Below are positions 1 through 5,527 of a stretch of 8,327 bases of DNA, in pieces. Below the pieces are notes generated by a model that did not search any database, was not told the origin of the DNA, and saw nothing but the letters and a program-made list of their open reading frames with translations. The translations under genes were made by a program, and so were the position numbers. Location: the NCBI GenBank assembly GCA_002779045.1, contig PEXO01000167.1, positions 1 to 8,327 of the forward strand, written 5' to 3'. This DNA comes from Elusimicrobia bacterium CG08_land_8_20_14_0_20_59_10 (GTDB lineage: Bacteria; Elusimicrobiota; Elusimicrobia; Elusimicrobiales; UBA9959). Position 1 is the stretch's first letter; each line of letters opens with the position of its first letter.

Positions 1-40
1 AAGCCGCCTTTTTTGTTCGCCGGACCGGGCCCGATTTGCC

Positions 41-46
41 TATAAT
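41..46 (+). promoter_or_regulatory. TATAAT -10 box just upstream of the oxidoreductase gene
   Basis: A perfect TATAAT lies at 41-46. Transcription would start about 7 bases later, at 53-54, exactly at the preferred ATG (54), so the mRNA would be leaderless. No convincing -35 hexamer is seen at 16-18 bp spacing; TTGTTC at 13-18 is 22 bp away, which is too far. A run of six T at 9-14 could be the tail of a terminator from a gene left of the window, but its hairpin is cut off. The -10 match is directly visible; promoter function is inferred. Confidence 0.45.
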
Positions 47-53
47 GTCAGGT

Positions 54-1025
54 ATGATAAAAGGCGCTATATTGGGTTTTGACCGGGAAGCCGCGGAACT
101 TTACGGGCCGGCCCTGCTGGACGCTAAGAATTTCCTGGGGATACAAGCCGTAACCTGCCTCGGCCCCGGCGAGGAGCGGAACGCCGCCGTCTTTCCGGAG
201 GCGCGCATATACCACGGCCTGGAGGAACTGTTCTCCGGGGAAACGGACCTGGATTTTGCGCTGATAACTTCGGCTCCCGGGCAGCGCGCCCGCTGCGCCC
301 GGCGCGCGCTGGAGAACCGGCTTCACGCGCTGTGCCGCCCCCCGTTCTGTTTTTCCACCACGGAGTTCGACGAGATTTGCCAGGCGGCGCAAAGGAACCG
401 GCGCATCGTTTTTTCCGCGCAGCCGTGGGAGCACAGCCACACCTGGCGCACCCTTTCGGAAATAATCGACCGGCAGCTGCCCGGCCAGACGCGCCGCGCG
501 GAGATACAACTGCTTTCACCCGGACGGGAGCGGGAGCGCGGTGTTACCGCCGGACTCGGCTGGCAGGCATTTTCGGTGCTGCTCGGGCTGGTGCGGCTGC
601 CGCCCCTGACCATGACGGCCAGGCTGGGACTGGACACGGCCTGGTCGCCGGATACTGCCGAAGACGAGGCCTCTTTCCAGCTGCATTTCAGCGGGGCCAC
701 CGGCATAATCCATCTTTCAGCGGCGGCGCACGCGGCACGCTTCTCCGTCAGACTCGCAGGGGAAAAGGGGCTGGTGGAACTGCGGGGAAACCAACTGTTC
801 CTGGATATCGCCGGGAATACCCCGGAAACGGTGACGCTGGAAGACGACCTTGCCGAAGGCTTCGAACGGCGCGAATGGCTTCTGTCCGAGCTGTTGAGCT
901 TCAGGAAAGAACTAGAGGTCCCGGACCGGCCGCGGGCGGGACTGAAAAATTCCCGCTACTGCGCCAAGCTGCTGCGGAACGCCGGCTACTCCGCGTCCGT
1001 CAATTCTTCGGCTGTTCCTCTTTGA
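54..1025 (+). CDS. Diverged Gfo/Idh/MocA-family oxidoreductase-like protein
   Basis: This is a 323-residue protein if started at ATG 54. In-frame TTG 36 and ATG 45 also exist, but 54 gives the natural MIKGAILGFD beta strand of a Rossmann fold and lies just after a TATAAT box. The layout fits the family: N-terminal strand with G4/G8 glycines, a LDFALITSAP strand (66-75) where the family has its conserved nucleotide-binding strand, the AL..RLHALC segment (85-94), and a C-terminal sheet with SFQLHFSGATGIIHLSA (207-223) and GEKGLVELRGNQLFL (236-250). Family enzymes use NAD(P) to oxidise or reduce sugars and similar substrates, with a lysine in an EKP motif. Here that motif reads CRPP (94-97), so the lysine is absent, and the family's usual GGG..D...H helix motif is replaced by GLGWQAFSVLLG. 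The protein may bind but not turn over its ligand, or may use another residue. The gene ends by overlapping the convergent neighbour by 26 bp. Confidence 0.72.
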   Translation: MIKGAILGFDREAAELYGPALLDAKNFLGIQAVTCLGPGEERNAAVFPEARIYHGLEELFSGETDLDFALITSAPGQRARCARRALENRLHALCRPPFCFSTTEFDEICQAAQRNRRIVFSAQPWEHSHTWRTLSEIIDRQLPGQTRRAEIQLLSPGRERERGVTAGLGWQAFSVLLGLVRLPPLTMTARLGLDTAWSPDTAEDEASFQLHFSGATGIIHLSAAAHAARFSVRLAGEKGLVELRGNQLFLDIAGNTPETVTLEDDLAEGFERREWLLSELLSFRKELEVPDRPRAGLKNSRYCAKLLRNAGYSASVNSSAVPL

Positions 1026-1527
1026 TCGCGGCGGACGTCCCGGCCGGCTGCCTGTACGGGTTCAGCAAGCCCATCAGGAAACCGCTTATGTTCTCGCTGG
1101 CCGCGTACAGCAGAAGGCCCGACCGGGCCAGGAAAAAGAGGATCAACCCCAGGAACACGGACTGGTAAGCCCATTCGAAATCCGGGATGAACGGCAGGAC
1201 CGCCCGCTGGAACGCCCCGTAAGAGAACAGAACCGCGAGCACCTTAACCAGGTTCCCCGCCAGCGCGCCCGCCTTCGGGATGAACTCAAGCAGCGCGTCC
1301 GCGGCCGGAGCTATCTCGGCGCCGAAAGCCACGAAGACCAGCACCGCAAGCAGCGAGACCACGGAATCGAGAAAAACCCCCACGGGGAGCTTCCGGCTTA
1401 AAAAAGAAAGCTCCTGTGCGAACGGGAGCCGCGCCACGAACCAGCCTATCGAAAACAGCGTGAACAGTATCACCAACGTTTTTATCGCTTTCGTAAACAG
1501 GACAAGCACGTGTTCTTTTTTTACCAT
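1000..1527 (-). CDS. Four-helix integral membrane protein of unknown function
   Basis: This is a 175-residue protein not assigned to a named family. Four hydrophobic segments are visible at about residues 14-33, 50-72, 88-112 and 121-143. The N-terminus is short and basic (MVKKEH) and the C-terminal tail is polar (about 156-175, rich in Q, K and E), which would put both ends in the cytoplasm. No charged catalytic motif or known transporter signature is recognised. The ATG at 1527 has no clear Shine-Dalgarno. A TTGCCA/TAAATT promoter candidate would place the transcript start within a few bases of it. It faces away from the 57-residue gene at 1710 and converges with the oxidoreductase, whose last 26 bp it overlaps. 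It is called real because the frame is long, free of stops and coherently hydrophobic while the opposite frames are not. Confidence 0.72.
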   Translation of the reverse strand: MVKKEHVLVLFTKAIKTLVILFTLFSIGWFVARLPFAQELSFLSRKLPVGVFLDSVVSLLAVLVFVAFGAEIAPAADALLEFIPKAGALAGNLVKVLAVLFSYGAFQRAVLPFIPDFEWAYQSVFLGLILFFLARSGLLLYAASENISGFLMGLLNPYRQPAGTSAAIKEEQPKN

Positions 1528-1536
1528 AATACTGGA

Positions 1537-1566
1537 AATTTAACAAATAGCGGGGCATGGTGGCAA
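1537..1566 (-). promoter_or_regulatory. Candidate promoter for the membrane-protein gene
   Basis: On the minus strand TTGCCA (1566-1561, five of six matches to TTGACA) and TAAATT (1542-1537, four of six to TATAAT) are separated by 18 bp. The start point would fall near 1530, only about 3 bases before the ATG at 1527, leaving no room for a Shine-Dalgarno. The hexamers are seen directly; activity is inferred. Confidence 0.4.
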
Positions 1567-1590
1567 CCATCCATCCGGCCATCCATCCGG
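1567..1590. repeat. Tandem 12-bp direct repeat, CCATCCATCCGG twice
   Basis: Two perfect, adjacent copies of CCATCCATCCGG occupy 1567-1578 and 1579-1590, and each contains an internal CCAT duplication. They abut the candidate -35 box (1561-1566) of the leftward membrane-protein gene, so they could be a tandem operator for a repressor or activator. They could equally be a short slippage repeat. Confidence 0.6.
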
Positions 1591-1627
1591 CCCGTCGCAT
1601 ATATTTTAGTGGATAATTTATTATTAC

Positions 1628-1656
1628 TTGACTTATTCACTTTTTTTTACTAATAT
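1628..1656 (+). promoter_or_regulatory. Strong sigma-70-type promoter for the 57-residue gene
   Basis: TTGACT (1628-1633) and TAATAT (1651-1656) are separated by exactly 17 bp and lie in an AT-rich stretch (about 1600-1668) that contrasts sharply with the GC-rich surroundings. The A/T tract upstream of -35 could act as an UP element. Transcription would start near 1663. A second TAATAT at 1662-1667 is an alternative -10. This is the best promoter in the window and probably also serves the downstream methyltransferase gene. Confidence 0.7.
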
Positions 1657-1673
1657 TTTTTTAATATAACGCC

Positions 1674-1687
1674 GCCCTTTCAAGGGC
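1674..1687 (+). other. Small inverted repeat in the 5' leader
   Basis: GCCCTT (1674-1679) and AAGGGC (1682-1687) form a perfect 6-bp inverted repeat, realistically a 4-bp stem closed by TTTCAA. It lies between the predicted transcript start and the GGAGG Shine-Dalgarno at 1696-1700. It may stabilise the mRNA 5' end or bind a regulator; no function is proven by sequence. Confidence 0.35.
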
Positions 1688-1709
1688 AATAGCGCGGAGG
1701 AAGCAAATT

Positions 1710-1883
1710 ATGCTCGCAGAAAGAACCGAATACAAAGGCCAGCCCGTACTGATACTCAAGAGGAACGAGAACGACAAATATCCGTTCTCCTTCGGCCTCT
1801 CCAAAGCCCGCCTTATCATAGAGGGATTCGAAGAGGTAAAGAAGTTCGTAGCCGAGAACGATAACAAAGAAGAGAAGAAGTAG
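1710..1883 (+). CDS. Small 57-residue protein of unknown function
   Basis: The ORF starts at ATG 1710, 9 bp after a GGAGG Shine-Dalgarno (1696-1700), and is preceded by the best promoter in the window, so it is very likely expressed. It reads MLAERTEYKGQPVLILKR at the start, then ENDKYPFSFGLSKARLII (residues 20-37), then a charged predicted helix GFEEVKKFVAEN (39-50) and a KEEKK tail. The expected fold is a beta sheet (YKGQPVLILKR, PFSFGL) followed by one helix. I do not recognise a named family with certainty. The sheet-plus-helix plan and basic surface faintly recall PC4/YdbC-like single-strand nucleic acid binders, but that is speculation. No signal peptide or membrane segment is present, so it should be cytoplasmic. 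The methyltransferase gene follows 25 bp downstream on the same strand and is probably co-transcribed. Confidence 0.8.
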   Translation: MLAERTEYKGQPVLILKRNENDKYPFSFGLSKARLIIEGFEEVKKFVAENDNKEEKK

Positions 1884-1903
1884 CTTTATTTTTTCTTCGC
1901 AAC

Positions 1904-1960
1904 GATAAATGCCGTCTGAAACAGAACTGGCTGTTGCCGGGTTTTATGACGGCATTTATC
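1904..1960 (+). promoter_or_regulatory. Inverted repeat enclosing the menG start codon
   Basis: GATAAATGCCGTC (1904-1916) and GACGGCATTTATC (1948-1960) are perfect 13-bp inverted arms separated by 31 bases. The ATG (1909-1911) lies inside the left arm. The loop holds a second hairpin, AACAG (1920-1924) with CTGTT (1931-1935) around a 6-base loop. In mRNA this would bury the start codon in a stem; in DNA it could be an operator. The gene has no Shine-Dalgarno upstream of the ATG, which makes structural control of initiation plausible. The repeat is directly seen; its role is inferred. Confidence 0.5.
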
Positions 1961-2613
1961 TATTTTACGGTCCGGCCAATTCCCTGCTGACATTGGGTTT
2001 GGACCGCTTCTGGCGCACAGCAGCCGCCAGGGCGGCCCTGGAAGCCGCGCCAGGCGCGCGCAGCGCGCTGGACATCTGCTGCGGCACAGGCGACTTCCTG
2101 GCGGCGCTGCGCGCGGCTTACGGCCCCGGCCTGAAGCTGGCCGGCGCGGACCTTAGCGCCCCGATGCTGTCCCTGGCCGAAAAAAAAGGAACCGGCGCCG
2201 CGCTGGTCCGGGCCGAAGCACGGAAACTCCCTTTTCCCGGCGGCACTTTCGACTTGGCTGCCATATCCTTCGCCGCCCGCAATCTCAACACCACCAGGGA
2301 GAATCTGGTTGAAGCTCTGAAAGAGTGCCGCCGCGTACTTAAACCCGGCGGCGTTTTTATCAACCTCGAGACCACCCGCCCCGCCAGCCCGCTGCTGCGG
2401 CTGCCGATGGACGCCTATGTAAGAACTGTCACCGGGCTGCTCAACCTGCTCCACCCGGCAAGCCGCGCGCAGTACTCATTTCTCAGGAACACGATACTCA
2501 ATTTCCACACCGCCCCAGAATTCTCCGCCCTTCTCACCGAAGCCGGCTTCACCTCCCCTTCCTATAAAACACTATTCCCCGGCGCCGTCGCCGTCCACAC
2601 CGCCCGCGCCTGA
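1909..2613 (+). CDS. menG: UbiE/MenG-type quinone methyltransferase
   Basis: This 234-residue protein matches the usual length of the UbiE/MenG family, which uses S-adenosylmethionine to methylate demethylmenaquinone (or the ubiquinone precursor) in the cytoplasm or at the membrane face. The N-terminal FYDGIYLFYGPANSLLTLGL (12-31) followed by DRFWR is the family's FD.IA..YD..N...S.GLDR.WR signature. LDICCGTGDF (54-63) is the SAM-binding motif I, ADLSAPML (80-87) is the acidic loop after it, LPFPGGTFDLAAISFAARN (107-125) resembles the family's central motif, and RRVLKPGGVFINLE (141-154) is motif III. The C-terminal YSFLRNTILNFHTAPEF and GAVAVHTA also fit. ATG 1909 is preferred because the signature begins soon after it; there is no Shine-Dalgarno. 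It lies 25 bp after the 57-residue gene. Whether the product is MenG or UbiE cannot be settled without the organism's quinone. Confidence 0.88.
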   Translation: MPSETELAVAGFYDGIYLFYGPANSLLTLGLDRFWRTAAARAALEAAPGARSALDICCGTGDFLAALRAAYGPGLKLAGADLSAPMLSLAEKKGTGAALVRAEARKLPFPGGTFDLAAISFAARNLNTTRENLVEALKECRRVLKPGGVFINLETTRPASPLLRLPMDAYVRTVTGLLNLLHPASRAQYSFLRNTILNFHTAPEFSALLTEAGFTSPSYKTLFPGAVAVHTARA

Positions 2614-2640
2614 CTTCCGCGAACAGACACCCTGCAGGCC

Positions 2641-2778
2641 GGCGAGTCTCGACGTGCGGACCGGAACGCAAAACGCGCTCGACCACACCGTGGCCTCGCT
2701 CTGCCTCCGGCTTCGGCGCTATGCAAGCCTCAGCCGTCGGAAGGTTTTGCTAACCCGGTCCGCACGTCGAGACTCGCC
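2641..2778. repeat. 138-bp foldback element with 24-bp perfect inverted repeats
   Basis: A perfect 24-bp inverted repeat bounds this element: left arm 2641-2664 (begins GGCGAGTCTCGACG) and right arm 2755-2778 (ends CGTCGAGACTCGCC). After small internal loops the pairing resumes with GCAAAAC (2668-2674) against GTTTTGC (2744-2750) and CGAC (2680-2683) against GTCG (2736-2739), giving about 35 pairs. The apical part contains small hairpins CCAC/GTGG (2683-2693) and CCG/CGG (2707-2716). It sits between convergent genes and has no coding potential of note. No flanking target duplication is evident, and neither end is followed by a T tract, so it is not a classical intrinsic terminator. It could be a MITE-like or REP-like genomic repeat, a structured RNA, or a bidirectional transcription barrier. 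Confidence 0.8.
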
Positions 2779-2793
2779 TTTAATCCTAAGGCG
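2775..2793. repeat. Short hairpin overlapping the right end of the foldback element
   Basis: CGCCTT (2775-2780) and AAGGCG (2788-2793) form a perfect 6-bp stem with a 7-base loop. It shares CGCC with the right arm of the 138-bp foldback, so the two folds are mutually exclusive at that point. No U-rich tail follows on either strand. The remaining gap to 2845 contains nothing else I can support. Confidence 0.35.
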
Positions 2794-2845
2794 TGATACT
2801 TTAAAATAACCCCTGGGATAACCTGGCAGGTGATGCCATAAAAGT

Positions 2846-3988
2846 TTACTTCCGGCGGTTGGCTATGTCCACCCAGACGGCCAGCAGGAGGATAAGCCCT
2901 TTCACCACGTACTGGTACGTGATATCCAGGTTCATCAGGCTCATGCCATTGTCCAGGCTGGACATTATCAGCGCGCCGACGAGGGCTCCCACTATCGTCC
3001 CCTCGCCCCCCATCAGGCTGGTCCCGCCTATCACGCAGGCCGCGATAGCGTCCAGCTCCATATTGACGCCGGCCGAAGTGGTGGCAGCGTTAAGCCGGGC
3101 CGTCATCACGCAGCCGGCAATGGCGGTAAGCACGCCGAAGATCATAAAAAGATACATGCCGTTCTTCTCAATATTGATGCCGGAGAGACGCGCGGCCTCG
3201 GGGTTGCCCCCTATGGCATAAAGCCTGCGGCCGAACACGGTGTCCTCCGCCATGAAGCTGAAGACAAGGGCCAGCCCCAGCAGCAGGAGCACCGAGTAAG
3301 GCACGCCCTGGTTGAAGACCATGATGGCGAAGACGGCGGCGATGACCGCGGCCTGCGCCGTTATCCCGGCGCCCTCTACGCGCGCCGGCGCCACGGGGAA
3401 GCCGTACTCCAGGCGCTGCCTGCGGTTATGCAGGCTCCACAGCACGAAAGCGACGACCGCCGCGGCGGCCAGCAAGGCGCTGGCATACGGAGAAAGATAT
3501 TCGGTCCCTATGGCCTTGAAGCTGGCATGCAGCGGGCTGACCGTGGACCCGCCGGTCACGCCCAGTATAGCCCCCCGGAAAGCCAGCATGCTGGCCAGCG
3601 TGACTATAAAGGCGGGCACCTTGCGGTAAGCCACCCAGAAGCCATGCCAGGCGCCTATCGCCAGCCCCGCCCCGGCCGCCGCGGCCAGCGCGGCCGGCGT
3701 GCTCCAGCCGTACTTCACCTGCAGCACCGCGGCCACCGCCCCGGTGAATCCCGCCACGGAACCCACCGAAAGATCTATATTGCCGGTCACTATCACCAGC
3801 GTCATGCCCAGCGCGACGATAGCCACCGTCACCGTCTGCAGGAACAGGTTGGAGATATTCCTGGGCGAGATGAAGACCCCGTCGGTAAGCGAGCTCATTA
3901 TCACCCAGATGGCCGCCAGCGCCAGCAGCATGGTGTACTGGCGGATGTTCTCCTTAAAGCCCTTTTTAAAATGTTCCAGGATCGTCAT
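2846..3988 (-). CDS. xylH: Xylose-type sugar ABC transporter permease XylH
   Basis: This 380-residue polytopic inner-membrane permease probably works as a dimer with XylG to import a pentose. It has about ten hydrophobic segments. Family landmarks are VTGNIDLSVGSVAGFTGA (68-84), AIGGNPEAARLSGI (258-271), and the cytoplasmic-loop and helix region ELDAIAACVIGGTSLMGGEG (311-330), followed by SLDNGMSLMNLD (344-355) and a VKGLILLLAVWVD terminal helix (362-374). SLDNGMS and the following stretch resemble E. coli XylH more than RbsC. The start is well supported: GGAGG at 4000-3996 lies 7 bp before the ATG. The gene follows xylG after a 15-bp gap, and its stop is followed by the intergenic region carrying the foldback element. 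A GguB-type (multi-sugar) specificity is the main alternative. Confidence 0.9.
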   Translation of the reverse strand: MTILEHFKKGFKENIRQYTMLLALAAIWVIMSSLTDGVFISPRNISNLFLQTVTVAIVALGMTLVIVTGNIDLSVGSVAGFTGAVAAVLQVKYGWSTPAALAAAAGAGLAIGAWHGFWVAYRKVPAFIVTLASMLAFRGAILGVTGGSTVSPLHASFKAIGTEYLSPYASALLAAAAVVAFVLWSLHNRRQRLEYGFPVAPARVEGAGITAQAAVIAAVFAIMVFNQGVPYSVLLLLGLALVFSFMAEDTVFGRRLYAIGGNPEAARLSGINIEKNGMYLFMIFGVLTAIAGCVMTARLNAATTSAGVNMELDAIAACVIGGTSLMGGEGTIVGALVGALIMSSLDNGMSLMNLDITYQYVVKGLILLLAVWVDIANRRK

Positions 3989-4003
3989 TTATAAGCCTCC
4001 GCT

Positions 4004-5527
4004 TCATTCCGCCGGCACCGCAAGGTGCATTATATCTTCCTGAGAAGCCCCGGCGCCCAGTTCGCCGCTCACGCGGCCGTCGCGCATCACCAGCACCCGG
4101 TCGCACATCCCGATTATCTCCGGCAGCTCGGAAGAAATAAGCAGGATGCCTACGCCGGAATCGGCCAGGCGGCGTATTATGGAATAGATCTCGACTTTAG
4201 CCCCCACGTCTATGCCGCGCGTCGGCTCGTCCAGGATAAGCGCGCGCGGCCTGGTCATAAGGCATTTGGAAAGCACTATCTTCTGCTGGTTCCCGCCGCT
4301 CAGGTTGCCGGCCTTCTGCTCCAGGTTCGGGGTCTTTATGGCCATGCTCTTTACATAGGCCGAGGCTTCAGCCACTTCTTTATGGCCGTCCACCAGCCCG
4401 CCGCGCGACAGCGCTTCGAGAGACGACAGCGTTATATTGGATTTCACGTCGTGCACCAGCACCAGGCCCCAGCGCTTCCTGTCCTCGGAGGCCAGCGCCG
4501 CGCCGGCGCGTATCAGCGCCCCGGGGGAAATACCCGCGGGTTCCCTGCCCGCCACCTTTACCGTGCCGGCGGTGCGCCGGCCCCACGCGCCGAAGACGCT
4601 CATGGCCAGCTCCGTGCGGCCCGCGCCCACCAGGCCGGCCAGGCCCACTATCTCGCCTTTGCGCACCGTTAAATTTATATCCCGCAGCTCCATGCCGCTG
4701 GCTTCGTCGGAAGCGGACCAGCCCTTCACTTCCAGCGCGATATCGCCGGTCCCGCCGCTGCGCGCCGGGAAGATATCTTTCAGCTCGCGGCCCACCATTT
4801 TGGCGATGAGCCGCCCCTCGTCCAGTGTGGACGCCGGGAAAGTGCCCACGGTGCGGCCGTCGCGCAGCACGGTGATATTATCGGCGATCTCGAAAATTTC
4901 CTTCAGCCTGTGGGAGATGTAAATACAGGTCACGCCTTTTTCGCGCAGTCCCCTGATTATGCCCAGCAGATGTTCGGCCTCGCCTTCGGACAGCGCGGCC
5001 GTGGGCTCGTCCAGCACCAGTATGCGCGCCTCGCGCGTAAGCGCCTTGGCTATCTCCACCAGCTGCTGCTGCCCCACGCCCAGGCTGGAAACGGGAACGC
5101 CCGGGTTGACGTCCAGGCCCACCAGCTTCAGCGCGGCCCCGGCCCTTTTGAAAGCGGCGCCGCGGTCAAGCAGGCCCCAAGCCGACGGTTCGCAGCCGAG
5201 CACGATATTCTCGGCTACGCTCATCTGCCGCACCAGCGCCAGCTCCTGGTAGATCACGGCTATGCCGGCCTTTTCGCTGTCGCGCGTGGACGCGAAGCTG
5301 CAGGGCTTGCCGTCCACGAAGATTTCGCCGGCGTAAGTGCCATGCGGGTAGACGCCACTCAAAACCTTCATCAGCGTGGACTTGCCGGCGCCGTTCTCTC
5401 CCACCAGCGCGTGTATTTCGCCGCGTCCCGCGCTGAAATCAACGCCGTCGAGGGCTTTAACTCCGGGGAATTCCTTTATGATCCCCTTCATCTCCAGCAT
5501 ACTGGCGGTCACGGGTTCATTCGCCAT
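4004..5527 (-). CDS. xylG: Xylose-type sugar ABC transporter ATP-binding protein XylG
   Basis: This 507-residue protein has two fused nucleotide-binding domains, the usual size for the family, and powers sugar import from the cytoplasmic face. The first domain is complete: Walker A GENGAGKST (43-51), Q-loop Q94, signature LGVGQQQ (149-155, with G in place of the usual S), Walker B ILVLDEP (169-175) and switch H206. The second domain is degenerate in the way typical of RbsA/XylG proteins: Walker A is GLVGAGRTE (298-306) with R replacing the lysine, signature LSGGNQQ (409-415), Walker B ALILDEP (429-435), and ISSE (464-467) at the H-loop position. Only one ATP site per fused chain is therefore expected to be fully catalytic. 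GTYAGEIFVDGK (63-74) is the xylose/GguA-type variant of the loop after Walker A. It overlaps the end of xylF by 11 bp, suggesting translational coupling; no strong Shine-Dalgarno is seen. Confidence 0.93.
   Translation of the reverse strand: MANEPVTASMLEMKGIIKEFPGVKALDGVDFSAGRGEIHALVGENGAGKSTLMKVLSGVYPHGTYAGEIFVDGKPCSFASTRDSEKAGIAVIYQELALVRQMSVAENIVLGCEPSAWGLLDRGAAFKRAGAALKLVGLDVNPGVPVSSLGVGQQQLVEIAKALTREARILVLDEPTAALSEGEAEHLLGIIRGLREKGVTCIYISHRLKEIFEIADNITVLRDGRTVGTFPASTLDEGRLIAKMVGRELKDIFPARSGGTGDIALEVKGWSASDEASGMELRDINLTVRKGEIVGLAGLVGAGRTELAMSVFGAWGRRTAGTVKVAGREPAGISPGALIRAGAALASEDRKRWGLVLVHDVKSNITLSSLEALSRGGLVDGHKEVAEASAYVKSMAIKTPNLEQKAGNLSGGNQQKIVLSKCLMTRPRALILDEPTRGIDVGAKVEIYSIIRRLADSGVGILLISSELPEIIGMCDRVLVMRDGRVSGELGAGASQEDIMHLAVPAE

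Noticed and set aside
1884..1908. A terminator between the 57-residue gene and menG, suggested by the T-rich stretch.
   Set aside because: There are T runs (1885-1894) but no stable GC stem before them, so read-through into menG is more likely.
1909..1920. ATGCCGTCTGAA, an exact match to the 12-base neisserial DNA uptake sequence, at the menG start.
   Set aside because: Only this one copy was noticed, it codes for MPSE at the start of a gene, and nothing else resembles Neisseria. Chance of a given 12-mer in a window this size is about 0.1 percent, so it is curious but most likely coincidence; a genome-wide count would settle it.
2641..2778. An integron attC site as an explanation for the foldback element.
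   Set aside because: The expected RYYYAAC/GTTRRRY core sites are not present at its ends, and there is no integrase or cassette structure nearby.
2821..2831. Palindrome ACCTGGCAGGT after xylH as a terminator.
   Set aside because: The perfect palindrome has only a one-base centre, so it cannot form a good RNA hairpin, and no U tract follows on the minus strand.
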